From Bacteroidales bacterium (GTDB lineage: Bacteria > Bacteroidota > Bacteroidia > Bacteroidales > UBA932), in NCBI GenBank assembly GCA_016283985.1, contig JAEENZ010000084.1:1-20578 (forward strand): a DNA stretch of 20,578 bases, read 5' to 3'. Below, piece by piece: positions 7,828 to 15,249 of the stretch. Each line of letters opens with the position of its first letter. Position 1 is the first letter of the stretch. The translations under genes were made by a program, and so were the position numbers. Under the pieces are notes generated by a model that was given only the letters and a program-made list of their open reading frames with translations, ran no database searches and was not told where the DNA came from.

Positions 7828-9758
7828 GCTTCTTCCGCTTTAACCTTTGGACCGAGGATGGCTTCGATGTCTTCCGCGAAGATCACTTCCTTGTCCAGAA
7901 GCATCTGAGCCACTTTTTCGAAAGCCTCGCGATGGTCCGTGAGTATCTTTAGAGTGCGTTTGTGAACCTCTCCGACAAGGTCTTTGACCTCGCTGTCCAT
8001 AAGCTCGGCGGTCTTCTCGGAGTAGGGCTTGATCATCTCGTATCCGCGGGCACCGGTGGAATCGTAGAACGAGAGTTGGCCAACCTTGTCGCTCATCCCG
8101 TAGAACTGGACCATGCTGTAGGCTATGTTCGTCAGCCTTTCAAGGTCGTTAAGTGCACCTGATGCGGGCTCTCCGTTGACTATCTCCTCGGCGACGCGTC
8201 CGCCGATCAGGGTGCACATCTCGTCCATCATCCAGGACTTGGGCAGTATCTTCCTCTCGCTGGGAAGGCTCCAGGTGAGGCCGAGTGCCTGCCCTCTCGG
8301 GATAAGGCTCACCTTGAATATGGGATCGGCATACGGAAGGAGCCATCCAACGACCGCGTGACCTGCCTCATGGTAGGCCGTGGTACGTTTCTCGGCAGGG
8401 GTCATGATGGTGGAATTCTTGCGCTCCAGGCCTCCTACTATCCTGTCTACCGCGTCCAGGAAGTCCTGTTTTTCGATGGCCTTCTTGTTGCGCCTGGCCG
8501 CAGTCAGGGCCGCCTCGTTGCACACGTTTGCAATATCTGCTCCGGAGAAACCCGGAGTGTGCTTGGCCATGAATTCCATGTCGAAGTCGTCGGCAAGCTT
8601 AAGGCCGCGGAGATGCACCTGGAATATCTCCTGACGCTCTTTGAGTTCGGGAAGCTCGACGTGTATCTGGCGGTCGAAACGGCCGGCGCGCATCAGCGCC
8701 TTGTCCAGGATATCGGCACGGTTGGTCGCAGCCAGCACTATGACGCCGCTGTTGGTGCCGAAGCCGTCCATCTCCGTGAGGAGCTGGTTAAGGGTATTCT
8801 CCCTCTCGTCGTTGGAAGACCAGCCCACGTTCTTGCCCCTGGCGCGTCCTACGGCATCTATTTCGTCGATGAACACTATGCAGGGGGCCTTCTCCTTGGC
8901 CTGTGCGAAAAGGTCACGTACGCGGCTTGCACCCACGCCTACGAACATTTCCACGAAATCCGAGCCGCTGATGGAGAAGAACGGCACGTTCGCTTCACCG
9001 GCCACGGCTTTTGCCAGCAGGGTTTTTCCCGTTCCGGGAGGCCCTACGAGCAGGGCTCCCTTCGGGATCTTTCCGCCCAGGGCGGTATATTTCTGGGGAT
9101 TCTTCAGGAAATCCACTATTTCCATGACTTCTTCCTTCGCTCCGTAAAGACCCGCGACGTCCTTGAAAGTCACGTTTACCGTATTCTTGTCGGCAAGTTT
9201 GCCGGTAGAGCGTCCAACATTGAATATGCCTCCGCCACCGACGCCTCCCTGGCCTTTTCCGCCCATGGCGTTACCCATTCCGCGGAACATCCAGAACCAC
9301 ATGACGATCAGGAGTATGGGCCAGAGCAGCCAGTCCAGCATGTTGCGCCACATCTTGGAATCATTCTCCATGACGATCTTAACCGGTGCGGCATCGGGTT
9401 TCGCGATCTGCAGTTCGGAATTCAGGTTCTCGAATTCGGCTTCAGCATCGAATTTGTCGGATACGAGGAAGGTGAAATGCGGCGATTTGGCGGGAAGCTG
9501 TCCTCCGGGGAACAGTTCCGTGTACTTGCCCAGAGCCTCCGGCTTGATGGTTACGTTACCCTTGTAATCATTACGCACGAAGTGAATCTCCTTCACGTCT
9601 CCTTCGAGGATCATCTGTTTCAGGCCGGCCCATTCGATCTTCTGGGGCCCCGGGCCGCTGTTCCTGAAAAGGAGAAAACCGATTCCGAGTATGAGTATAA
9701 AGTAAAACCACGACAGATTGAGGCGGATTACTTTCTTCTTATTTTTTTTGTCTGCCAT
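7824..9758 (-). CDS. ftsH: ATP-dependent zinc metalloprotease FtsH
   Basis: Membrane-anchored AAA+ protease that extracts and degrades membrane and regulatory proteins. 644 residues. Transmembrane helix 1 is at about 17-31, a periplasmic domain follows to about 140, and transmembrane helix 2 is at about 142-158. A Gly-rich linker (160-180) leads to the AAA module with Walker A GPPGTGKT (239-246), Walker B VFIDEID (295-301) and a second region of homology with arginine finger ([20 protein letters not shown], 344-363). The zinc protease motif HEAGH is at 463-467. All catalytic residues are present and the length is typical. It is the first gene of the ftsH-cdsA-psd run and diverges from birA across 43 nt. 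The rsfS gene that usually lies just upstream in this phylum is not here. Confidence 0.98.
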   Translation of the reverse strand: MADKKNKKKVIRLNLSWFYFILILGIGFLLFRNSGPGPQKIEWAGLKQMILEGDVKEIHFVRNDYKGNVTIKPEALGKYTELFPGGQLPAKSPHFTFLVSDKFDAEAEFENLNSELQIAKPDAAPVKIVMENDSKMWRNMLDWLLWPILLIVMWFWMFRGMGNAMGGKGQGGVGGGGIFNVGRSTGKLADKNTVNVTFKDVAGLYGAKEEVMEIVDFLKNPQKYTALGGKIPKGALLVGPPGTGKTLLAKAVAGEANVPFFSISGSDFVEMFVGVGASRVRDLFAQAKEKAPCIVFIDEIDAVGRARGKNVGWSSNDERENTLNQLLTEMDGFGTNSGVIVLAATNRADILDKALMRAGRFDRQIHVELPELKERQEIFQVHLRGLKLADDFDMEFMAKHTPGFSGADIANVCNEAALTAARRNKKAIEKQDFLDAVDRIVGGLERKNSTIMTPAEKRTTAYHEAGHAVVGWLLPYADPIFKVSLIPRGQALGLTWSLPSERKILPKSWMMDEMCTLIGGRVAEEIVNGEPASGALNDLERLTNIAYSMVQFYGMSDKVGQLSFYDSTGARGYEMIKPYSEKTAELMDSEVKDLVGEVHKRTLKILTDHREAFEKVAQMLLDKEVIFAEDIEAILGPKVKAEEA

Positions 9759-9781
9759 TTATTATAATAATTGTAACTTTG
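9751..9781 (+). promoter_or_regulatory. Probable promoter for birA
   Basis: -7 box TAACTTTG at 9774-9781 is a full match to TAnnTTTG. Nineteen nt upstream is TCTG (9751-9754), one mismatch from TTTG; a perfect TTTG at 9747-9750 would need a 23-nt spacer. The start near 9787 leaves about 15 nt before the birA ATG at 9802, and excludes the longer open frame from 9718. Confidence 0.5.
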
Positions 9782-9793
9782 TGCTCAATCATA

Positions 9794-9824
9794 CAAATAT
9801 AATGACAAAAACGAAGAAATCATA
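9794..9824 (-). promoter_or_regulatory. Probable promoter for ftsH-cdsA-psd
   Basis: Minus-strand -7 box TATATTTG (9801-9794) is a full match; 19 nt upstream is TATG (9824-9821), one mismatch from TTTG. The start near 9788 gives a leader of about 30 nt to the ftsH ATG. The -33 part lies inside birA coding sequence. It faces the birA promoter. Confidence 0.42.
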
Positions 9825-10467
9825 CGATTCTTTTCCAATACGGTGGCTGGACACCACTGATTCAACCAATTCCGATATCAGGAGGGGCCTGGACGGCCTT
9901 GCCAATTTGTCAGTGATCGCCGCGCGTTTCCAGACCGCCGGCCGGGGCCAGGGCACTCACACCTGGCTCTCCCCCAAGGACGAAAACCTTACTTTCAGCA
10001 TCCTTATCCGATTCGGTGTAGACGGCATTCCGATCCTTCCTGTTGCCGATGCCGTGCGCATATCTTATATTGCCACCCTTTCCATACATGATTTCCTTGC
10101 AGAAGAAGGTGTGGAATCCCGCATCAAATGGCCCAACGACATTTGGGTGGGCGACCGCAAGATATGCGGGATGCTCATCGAGAATATCCTTGACGGACCG
10201 AACGTGGGCTGCAGCATAGTGGGTATCGGGATCAACCTGAACCAGGAGAGTTTCGATGCATCCCTGCCCAATCCGGTATCGCTCTACATGCTTACCGGGC
10301 GCAAGTATGACCTGCCGGCCACGTTGCAGAGACTATATGAAACAATTTGCCGCCGGGTTGCCCAACTGGGCGCTCCCGACGGCTATAACGAGTTGGAAAT
10401 GGAATTCAACAGGCATGTGTTCCACCTCGAAGCTGAGCAATCGCCTCTGCGGGATCAGCAGCGTTGA
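9802..10467 (+). CDS. birA: Biotin--[acetyl-CoA-carboxylase] ligase, C-terminally shortened
   Basis: Catalytic biotin protein ligase without the DNA-binding N-terminal domain, so not a BirA-type repressor. Motifs seen: TTDSTNSD (18-25), the biotin/ATP loop TAGRGQGTHTW (45-55), KWPNDIW (109-115), ICGMLIE (121-127) and GIGINLN (141-147). I start it at the ATG at 9802; the frame is open back to 9718, but that would cross the promoter and the ftsH start. The protein is 221 residues and stops right after a YNELEMEF segment, where the small SH3-like C-terminal domain (about 45 residues) should begin. Its last 62 nt overlap the convergent rpe, and those codons look like rpe antisense rather than ligase. 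I found no frameshifted remainder in the other plus-strand frames. Activity may be altered or this may be a decayed copy. Confidence 0.88.
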   Translation: MTKTKKSYDSFPIRWLDTTDSTNSDIRRGLDGLANLSVIAARFQTAGRGQGTHTWLSPKDENLTFSILIRFGVDGIPILPVADAVRISYIATLSIHDFLAEEGVESRIKWPNDIWVGDRKICGMLIENILDGPNVGCSIVGIGINLNQESFDASLPNPVSLYMLTGRKYDLPATLQRLYETICRRVAQLGAPDGYNELEMEFNRHVFHLEAEQSPLRDQQR

Positions 10468-11068
10468 AAACCGAACTGCCGGCCACCAGGATGCCTGCAC
10501 CGGCCTTCTTCAGCAACTGTGCGTTCTCTGCATTCACTCCCCCGTCCACTTCTATGGGCGCATCTAGTCCCCTGCGGTCCATTTCTTTCTTGAGCGCCTT
10601 GATCTTGTCCAGGCTCTCAGGAATGAACTTCTGCCCGCCGAAGCCGGCGAAAACGGACATGATCAGGAAATAATCCGCCTGCCCGATGTACGGGAAGAGA
10701 GTCTCTACGGGAATGTCAGGATTGATTACCAGACCGGCCTTCATACCGTGGGCGCGTATATCGGCCAGGATGGCCGCGGTATCATCGCCAGCCGCTTCCT
10801 GATGGAAACTCATCATGCTCACGCCCAGTTCGGCGCAACGGCCTACCCACCTTTCCGGATGCACTACCATCAGGTGTGCATCCATGGGGATCCTGGCGTA
10901 TTTGGCAACGGCCTCCACTACAGGGAATCCAAAGGAGATATTGGGCACGAAGGAGCCGTCCATTATATCCAGATGGATGAGATCGGCGCAGCCGTTAAGC
11001 ATTTCTATGTCTTTCCCCAGCGCGGAGAAATCCGCGGAGAGGATCGAAGGGGCTATTTGAAGTTGCAT
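10406..11068 (-). CDS. rpe: Ribulose-phosphate 3-epimerase
   Basis: 220-residue TIM-barrel enzyme of the pentose phosphate pathway that interconverts ribulose-5-phosphate and xylulose-5-phosphate. Conserved parts: APSILSADF at the N-terminus, HLDIMDGSFVPNISFG (33-48) with the His/Asp metal ligands, DAHLM (63-67), the stretch ending GFGGQKFIP, VDGGVN, and the phosphate-binding GSSVF near the C-terminus. The end (DPAEAIAQLRG plus five residues) is normal for the family, so the overlap of 62 nt with birA consists of genuine rpe coding sequence. The start overlaps the end of pepD by 16 nt, which makes it the last gene of a dnaA-pepD-rpe run. Confidence 0.96.
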   Translation of the reverse strand: MQLQIAPSILSADFSALGKDIEMLNGCADLIHLDIMDGSFVPNISFGFPVVEAVAKYARIPMDAHLMVVHPERWVGRCAELGVSMMSFHQEAAGDDTAAILADIRAHGMKAGLVINPDIPVETLFPYIGQADYFLIMSVFAGFGGQKFIPESLDKIKALKKEMDRRGLDAPIEVDGGVNAENAQLLKKAGAGILVAGSSVFNAADPAEAIAQLRGGTHAC

Positions 11069-12477
11069 ACCACGTCGTCCAGAAGTTTAACGAATTTGTC
11101 CATCGAAGCAAGTTCCAGCTTTTCTCCCGGGGCATGCACGCCGCGGAGAGTGGGGCCGAAAGAGATCATGTCCAGATCGGGGAATTTCTCGAGGAAGAGG
11201 CCGCATTCCAGACCAGCATGTATGGCCAGTACCAGGGGCTTCTGGCCGAAAAGCTTGCGGTAGGATTTGACGCTTTGCTCCAGGATATGGGACTTGAGGT
11301 TAGGATTCCATCCCGGATACTTGCTGTAGCATTCGACCTCTGCTCCGGCTTCACGGAAAATGTCCGCGACCTTCTCCACCAGTTCGTCCAGTTCGGCAAC
11401 TACGCTGCTCCGCTGGCTCGTGGCCACCTTTATGACGCCTTTTTCGGGCATGCTGACGGCAGCCAGATTGGTCGAGGTCTGAACCAGGCCTTCGATGTCC
11501 GGGCTCATCCTGATCATGCCGTGAGGGCATTTGGCAAGTGCGTTCAGGAGCAATCCGGCGGTTTTGCCGTCTATCGCCCTGCGGCCGGCCCTGACCTCTT
11601 TCACGGAGAAGCTCAGACCAGGTTCGGTTTCGGAGTATTCCTCCTTGAACTTGTTTCCATAAGCACCGAAACGGCCCGAGATACCTACGATATCCTGTGT
11701 TGCGATGACTGCCTTGCACTCACGTGCGATCGCGTTGGACTTGCCTCCCCCGACCAGACTGATGAGCTGGAACCCGGCAGGCAGTTCTCCGGCGAGGAAG
11801 TCGGAGAGAATCTTGACGGTGTTCGCACGATGCTTGTTGATGTCGTCTCCGCTGTGCCCACCTATTCCGCCGTCGACCGTGAGCTCGATGGACTTGATTC
11901 CCAGTTTGATCCTTTCGGGAGTAAATTTGAAATATGCATCGGTATGCTCTCCGCCGGCACAGCCGATGAAAAGCTGGCCTTCGTCTTCGGAATCGAGGTT
12001 GATGAGCGTCTTACCGGTGAAGAATCCTTCCTCGAGGGCATTCGCGCCGTCCATTCCGGTTTCTTCCGAGATGGTGAAGAGGCTTTCGATGCGTCCGGCC
12101 GGTGTATCGCTCTCCATCAGGGCTAGGCATGCGGCGATGCCTATGCCGTCGTCTGCGCCGAGCGTGGTGTTCTTGGCTATCATCCAGCCATCCTCAATCT
12201 CATAAGGAATGGGATCCTTGCCAAAATCGAATTGGAATCCGGCGTTCTTCTCGCAGACCATGTCCTGGTGTGCCTGAAGGACGATGGTTGGAACGTCCTC
12301 CTTTCCGGGAGATGCGGGTTTGATGATCAGCACGTTGCCGATGGCGTCCTTCTTGTACTCGAAGGCGTGCTCTTCGGCCCAAGCGCAAAGAAACTCCGTC
12401 ATGGGAGCTTCTTTGCCGGATTCGCGCGGGATGCGGGTAATCCGTTTGAAAATGTCTAAAACCGATTCGGATGTCAT
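11053..12477 (-). CDS. pepD: Aminoacyl-histidine dipeptidase (PepD, M20 family)
   Basis: 474-residue cytosolic zinc dipeptidase of the M20C type, acting on Xaa-His and other dipeptides. Metal and catalytic motifs are in the expected order: HQDMVCEKN (His ligand), NTTLGADDGIG (bridging Asp), SEETGMDGA (catalytic and metal Glu), NLDSEDEG (Asp ligand) and, near the C-terminus, AIHAGLECG (His ligand). A GGIGGHSGDDI stretch marks the lid/dimerisation domain. Length matches the family. The start overlaps the dnaA stop by 4 nt and its end overlaps the rpe start by 16 nt, so it is probably translated from the dnaA transcript. Confidence 0.96.
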   Translation of the reverse strand: MTSESVLDIFKRITRIPRESGKEAPMTEFLCAWAEEHAFEYKKDAIGNVLIIKPASPGKEDVPTIVLQAHQDMVCEKNAGFQFDFGKDPIPYEIEDGWMIAKNTTLGADDGIGIAACLALMESDTPAGRIESLFTISEETGMDGANALEEGFFTGKTLINLDSEDEGQLFIGCAGGEHTDAYFKFTPERIKLGIKSIELTVDGGIGGHSGDDINKHRANTVKILSDFLAGELPAGFQLISLVGGGKSNAIARECKAVIATQDIVGISGRFGAYGNKFKEEYSETEPGLSFSVKEVRAGRRAIDGKTAGLLLNALAKCPHGMIRMSPDIEGLVQTSTNLAAVSMPEKGVIKVATSQRSSVVAELDELVEKVADIFREAGAEVECYSKYPGWNPNLKSHILEQSVKSYRKLFGQKPLVLAIHAGLECGLFLEKFPDLDMISFGPTLRGVHAPGEKLELASMDKFVKLLDDVVCNFK

Positions 12478-13892
12478 ACGTGTAAGATTTTCTCCAGATC
12501 GCTTACATATTTCTTGAAGAATTTATCCGTGGCCATCAGGTCCGTGACCGTGGCGCAGGCGTGCAGGACGGTTGCATGGTCTTTCCCTCCGCTCTCGGCT
12601 CCTATGGTGGACAGAGAGCAGTTGGCTATGAGGTTCCTGCAGAGGTACATCGATATCTGGCGGGCCTGTACTATCTGGCGCTTGCGCGACATCGAAAGCA
12701 GGGAGTCCCTGGTGATGTTGAAATAGTCGCAGACCGCTTTCTGCACCTTGTCGATGGTGATATTACTGGTGTCTTCGCCTACGATCTTCTTCGTGACCCT
12801 GGATGCGAGGTCGATGGAATTCTCTTCCCTTGCCATGGCGGAATATGCCGCAACGGAGATAAGGGCTCCTTCGAGCTCACGGAAGTTGGTCTGGATGTTC
12901 GATGCGAGATACTGCAGGACGTCTTCACCGATGGTCATGCCTTCCCTGAAAGCGCGGGCCTTGAGCATTGCAAGGCGGGTTTCGTAGTCGGGATGGGTCA
13001 GCTCGACCGAAAGGCCCCACTTGAACCTGGACAGCAGCCTCTCTTCGAAATTCTGCAGTTCCGCTGGAGAACGGTCGGACGTGAGGATGAGCTGCTTCGA
13101 GTTCTGGTGCAGGTGATTGAATACGTTGAAGAACGCCGTCTGGTTACCCTGACCTACCAGGTCCTGGATATCATCGATGATTAGGACGTCTATCTTCATG
13201 TAGAACGCCAGGAAGTCGGTCAGCTTGTTGCGTACGAACACAGCGTCCATGTATTGGGTCTTGAACTCGTTGCCGGTCACGTACAGCACGACCAGTTCAG
13301 GATACTTTTCCTTGATTGCAAGGCCGATGGCATTCGCCACGTGGGTTTTGCCAAGACCTGGGCCGCCGAAGATGAACAGCGGGTTGAACGGCGTCTTGCC
13401 CGGATTGCGTGCGATGTCGGAACCGGCGGAGATTGCGAGTTTATTGCAATCCCCCGATACAAGATTGTCGAAATTATAGACCGGCAGGAGCCTGGGATCG
13501 ATCTGGATCTTCTGAAGGCCGGGATACACGAAGGGGCCCGGATTGCCGGAAGGCTGATAACTGCTGATGCCGATGGACTTGTTGACCGGCGGATTTCCCG
13601 GGCCTTCGGGCAGGCGCATGGCCTGCTGGTTGCTGACGGGGCGGATTAGATAGTTCAGTCTGGCATCTGCTCCGATCACCCTCTTGAGGGTCTTCTTGAT
13701 AACGTCGAGATATGACTCTTCGAGATACTCGCGGAAGAAGTCGGAAGGCACCTCTACGGTGAGCGTGGAATCTATGAGGGAAACCGGCCTGATCTTCTTG
13801 AACCAGGTCTCGAAATGCTGGGGTTCGACTATCTGCGAAATGATCTGCAGACAGTTGTTCCAACGGTCTATATGATTCCCTATATTTTGCAT
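12474..13892 (-). CDS. dnaA: Chromosomal replication initiator protein DnaA
   Basis: 472-residue initiator. Domain I is at about 8-82 (WFKKIRPVSL region) and a Pro/Gly-rich flexible domain II at about 83-130. The AAA+ domain III starts near 135 with YNFDNLVSGDCNKLA and carries Walker A GGPGLGKT (176-183), Walker B IIDDIQ (238-243) and an arginine finger in RLLSRFKWGL. DNA-binding domain IV ends with the DnaA-box signature region GGKDHATVLHACATV. The start is ATG at 13892; no Shine-Dalgarno is visible, as is usual in Bacteroidota. A 214-nt AT-rich gap lies upstream. It leads the dnaA-pepD-rpe run; dnaN and recF, which follow dnaA in many bacteria, are not next to it here. Confidence 0.98.
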   Translation of the reverse strand: MQNIGNHIDRWNNCLQIISQIVEPQHFETWFKKIRPVSLIDSTLTVEVPSDFFREYLEESYLDVIKKTLKRVIGADARLNYLIRPVSNQQAMRLPEGPGNPPVNKSIGISSYQPSGNPGPFVYPGLQKIQIDPRLLPVYNFDNLVSGDCNKLAISAGSDIARNPGKTPFNPLFIFGGPGLGKTHVANAIGLAIKEKYPELVVLYVTGNEFKTQYMDAVFVRNKLTDFLAFYMKIDVLIIDDIQDLVGQGNQTAFFNVFNHLHQNSKQLILTSDRSPAELQNFEERLLSRFKWGLSVELTHPDYETRLAMLKARAFREGMTIGEDVLQYLASNIQTNFRELEGALISVAAYSAMAREENSIDLASRVTKKIVGEDTSNITIDKVQKAVCDYFNITRDSLLSMSRKRQIVQARQISMYLCRNLIANCSLSTIGAESGGKDHATVLHACATVTDLMATDKFFKKYVSDLEKILHV

Positions 13893-13903
13893 AGATTTTT
13901 AAC

Positions 13904-13912
13904 TGTGCAAAA
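13904..13912 (-). promoter_or_regulatory. Single DnaA-box-like 9-mer near the dnaA start
   Basis: Minus-strand TTTTGCACA differs at one position from the consensus TTATNCACA. It is 12 nt upstream of the dnaA start codon, a place where autoregulatory DnaA boxes occur in other bacteria. Only one such site is seen in the gap, so this is weak support for autoregulation and not enough to call an origin. Confidence 0.3.
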
Positions 13913-13915
13913 ATG

Positions 13916-13947
13916 GTTAAAAAAAAGTCAAAAAATATTTTTTTAAC
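13916..13947. repeat. Perfect 10-bp inverted repeat upstream of dnaA
   Basis: GTTAAAAAAA at 13916-13925 and TTTTTTTAAC at 13938-13947 pair perfectly around a 12-nt spacer. It lies 24-55 nt upstream of the dnaA start, so it would sit in the leader or core promoter. It could be an operator, a weak leader hairpin, or part of an easily melted region; the A/T-only character also allows chance. Confidence 0.55.
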
Positions 13948-14106
13948 TATTGCATATTAATTTTTTATGTCTTATATAAGGAAAATACAGAATTTTTTCC
14001 AACTGATATAACCCCCTCATTTCCAGCACCTTACATATAGCGAAAAAACACAAGAACGCCCTGTATGGACGATTCAATTTTGAAATATTCTAAATTGATT
14101 AACCCC

Positions 14107-15240
14107 TTACTTAAAGCGTGTTACACCATCGGAAGTGAGTTTCACCATGAAAGAACCAGGGTACTTGTCTTTAATTGAAATATTCGCCTTTCTGGCCTCT
14201 TCTTCCGACTCGAAAACACCTATTATATATTTATTGAGAGATCCGATGTTCACTACTGTCGGAACATATCCCATAAAGGCGGGATCCGAGCTGTCCATGA
14301 GGCGGCTGCTGGCAAAGATCTGAGTGCCGTAACGGACGGCGGGCACCGGGGCGGGTTCCGGGGCCGGCGCAGCTGCCGGAGTTTCTTCCTTGTGGATCTC
14401 GAGGCTTCCGTCGTAAATCGATTTATATTCCTTGAAAGCCTCGAAAAGCCTGTCGGCCAGTTGCTTCCTGTTATCTTCTTTTTTCAATATGGCCAGGTCC
14501 GTCGAATTGGATATGAACCCAAGTTCGACCAGCACCGCTGGCATGGCGGTTTTCCAGAGAACATAGAAGGGATTCTGCCAGATGCCGCGGTCAGCCCTTA
14601 TTGGACCGCCCTTCAGCTTTTCCGAGATGATGGATGCAGCGAGGAGGCTTTGTTCCAGGTGAGCGTTCTGCATCAGGGACATGAAGATGTAGGACTGCTC
14701 GTCGGAAGGGTCGAAGCCCTGATATTTCGTGGAATAGTCGTCTTCAAGCAGAATGACGGAGTTCTCTCGTTTCACCACGTCCATATTGTATGCGAAAAGG
14801 TCCCTGTTCTTGTCGGACGACTGGCCGAGGATATGCACCGAGTAACCGTTGGGCGAAGTGGACCAGGCGGAATTGATGTGGATGGAGATGAAAAGCTGTC
14901 CCCCGGCCTTGTTGGCGATGGCTGCACGGTCGCGGAGCTCCACGAATTTGTCGGTGCTGCGGGTCATGACCACCTTCACGTCGGGGAATTCTTCCTTGAT
15001 CTTTTCCGACAGCATGGTGGCTATCGAAAGGGTGAAGGTTTTTTCGTAGGTCTTTTTATCTTTGCTGACCGCTCCTGCATCCTTTCCCCCGTGCCCGGCA
15101 TCTATGACTACGGTACGGAGTTTGATGGTTTCGGCCCGGAGCGGAGCAAGCCCCAGAATCAAAGAAAGGAATATGCAGTTTGCGTGTTTCAGAAAAAAAA
15201 TCTTAATTTTGTATTTTGCAAATTTAGGAAAAAATTGCAA
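14107..15240 (-). CDS. N-acetylmuramoyl-L-alanine amidase with SPOR-like C-terminal domain
   Basis: Periplasmic zinc amidase that cuts the peptide stem from peptidoglycan. Numbering from TTG at 15240: signal peptide ending LAPLRA before E37; Amidase_3 domain with VIDAGHGGKD (ligand H50), YEKT (E66), SIHINS (H121) and the catalytic Glu in LVELGF (E239). Then come a Pro/Ala linker (about 287-302) and a SPOR-like domain (about 304-377) expected to bind denuded glycan at the septum. No ATG fits: the only in-frame one (15296) would add about 30 residues before the signal. TTG at 15240 is the nearest conventional start. CTG at 15192 gives a much better signal peptide (start-KHANC, then a hydrophobic core) and suits the predicted promoter; ATT at 15207 is a third option. 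It diverges from lptD, a pairing I recall as common in Bacteroidota. Confidence 0.93.
   Translation of the reverse strand: MQFFPKFAKYKIKIFFLKHANCIFLSLILGLAPLRAETIKLRTVVIDAGHGGKDAGAVSKDKKTYEKTFTLSIATMLSEKIKEEFPDVKVVMTRSTDKFVELRDRAAIANKAGGQLFISIHINSAWSTSPNGYSVHILGQSSDKNRDLFAYNMDVVKRENSVILLEDDYSTKYQGFDPSDEQSYIFMSLMQNAHLEQSLLAASIISEKLKGGPIRADRGIWQNPFYVLWKTAMPAVLVELGFISNSTDLAILKKEDNRKQLADRLFEAFKEYKSIYDGSLEIHKEETPAAAPAPEPAPVPAVRYGTQIFASSRLMDSSDPAFMGYVPTVVNIGSLNKYIIGVFESEEEARKANISIKDKYPGSFMVKLTSDGVTRFK
15179..15211 (+). promoter_or_regulatory. Bacteroidota-type promoter for lptD
   Basis: -33 element TTTG at 15179-15182, spacer of exactly 21 nt, -7 element TAATTTTG at 15204-15211. This is a full match to the TTTG/N19-21/TAnnTTTG pattern of the primary sigma factor in Bacteroides. 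The expected start near 15217 leaves about 24 nt before the TTG start at 15241 and rules out more distant upstream starts. The promoter lies over the amidase signal-peptide region. Confidence 0.72.
15204..15226. promoter_or_regulatory. Facing -7 boxes of the amidase and lptD promoters
   Basis: TAATTTTG on the plus strand (15204-15211) and TAAATTTG on the minus strand (15226-15219) face each other with 7 nt between them, forming an imperfect palindrome. If both are -7 boxes, both transcripts begin between them, at about 15217 (plus) and 15213 (minus), and each box lies in the other gene's leader or coding sequence. Two polymerases could not occupy the site together. Confidence 0.55.
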
Positions 15241-15249
15241 TTGAGGAAA
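15219..15249 (-). promoter_or_regulatory. Probable promoter for the amidase gene
   Basis: Minus-strand -7 box TAAATTTG (15226-15219) is a full match; 19 nt upstream is TTTC (15249-15246), one mismatch from the -33 consensus. The transcript would start near 15213, downstream of the TTG at 15240, which would force translation from ATT 15207 or CTG 15192. No other full -7 match occurs on this strand in the next 120 nt or so. Confidence 0.45.

Larger units (their letters stand above)
13893..14106. other. AT-rich gap upstream of dnaA: inverted repeats, one DnaA-box-like site, no gene
   Basis: 214 nt between the amidase stop and the dnaA start, the longest non-coding stretch in the window. It is much richer in A/T than the flanking genes. 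It holds a perfect 10-bp inverted repeat (13916-13925 with 13938-13947), a perfect palindrome CTTATATAAG (13971-13980), a 7-bp inverted repeat TCAATTT/AAATTGA (14074-14080 with 14092-14098) and one near-match to a DnaA box, TTTTGCACA on the minus strand (13904-13912). It must carry the dnaA promoter, but I find no TTTG/TAnnTTTG pair with correct spacing; TATTTTTTG at 13937-13929 on the minus strand is one base too long. No credible small gene or strong terminator was seen. Confidence 0.6.

Noticed and set aside
8358..9767. 469-residue open frame antisense to ftsH
   Set aside because: It mirrors ftsH codons, has no signal peptide, domain or promoter, and ftsH on the other strand is complete.
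11134..12126. 330-residue plus-strand open frame inside pepD
   Set aside because: Antisense shadow; all pepD metal motifs are intact on the minus strand.
13945..14022. Minus-strand frame of about 25 codons upstream of dnaA
   Set aside because: Too short, no recognisable features, and biased by A/T-rich sequence; no reason to call a leader peptide.
13893..14106. Replication origin (oriC)
   Set aside because: A/T-rich and next to dnaA, but only one imperfect DnaA box is present. In Bacteroidota dnaA is not a reliable guide to the origin.
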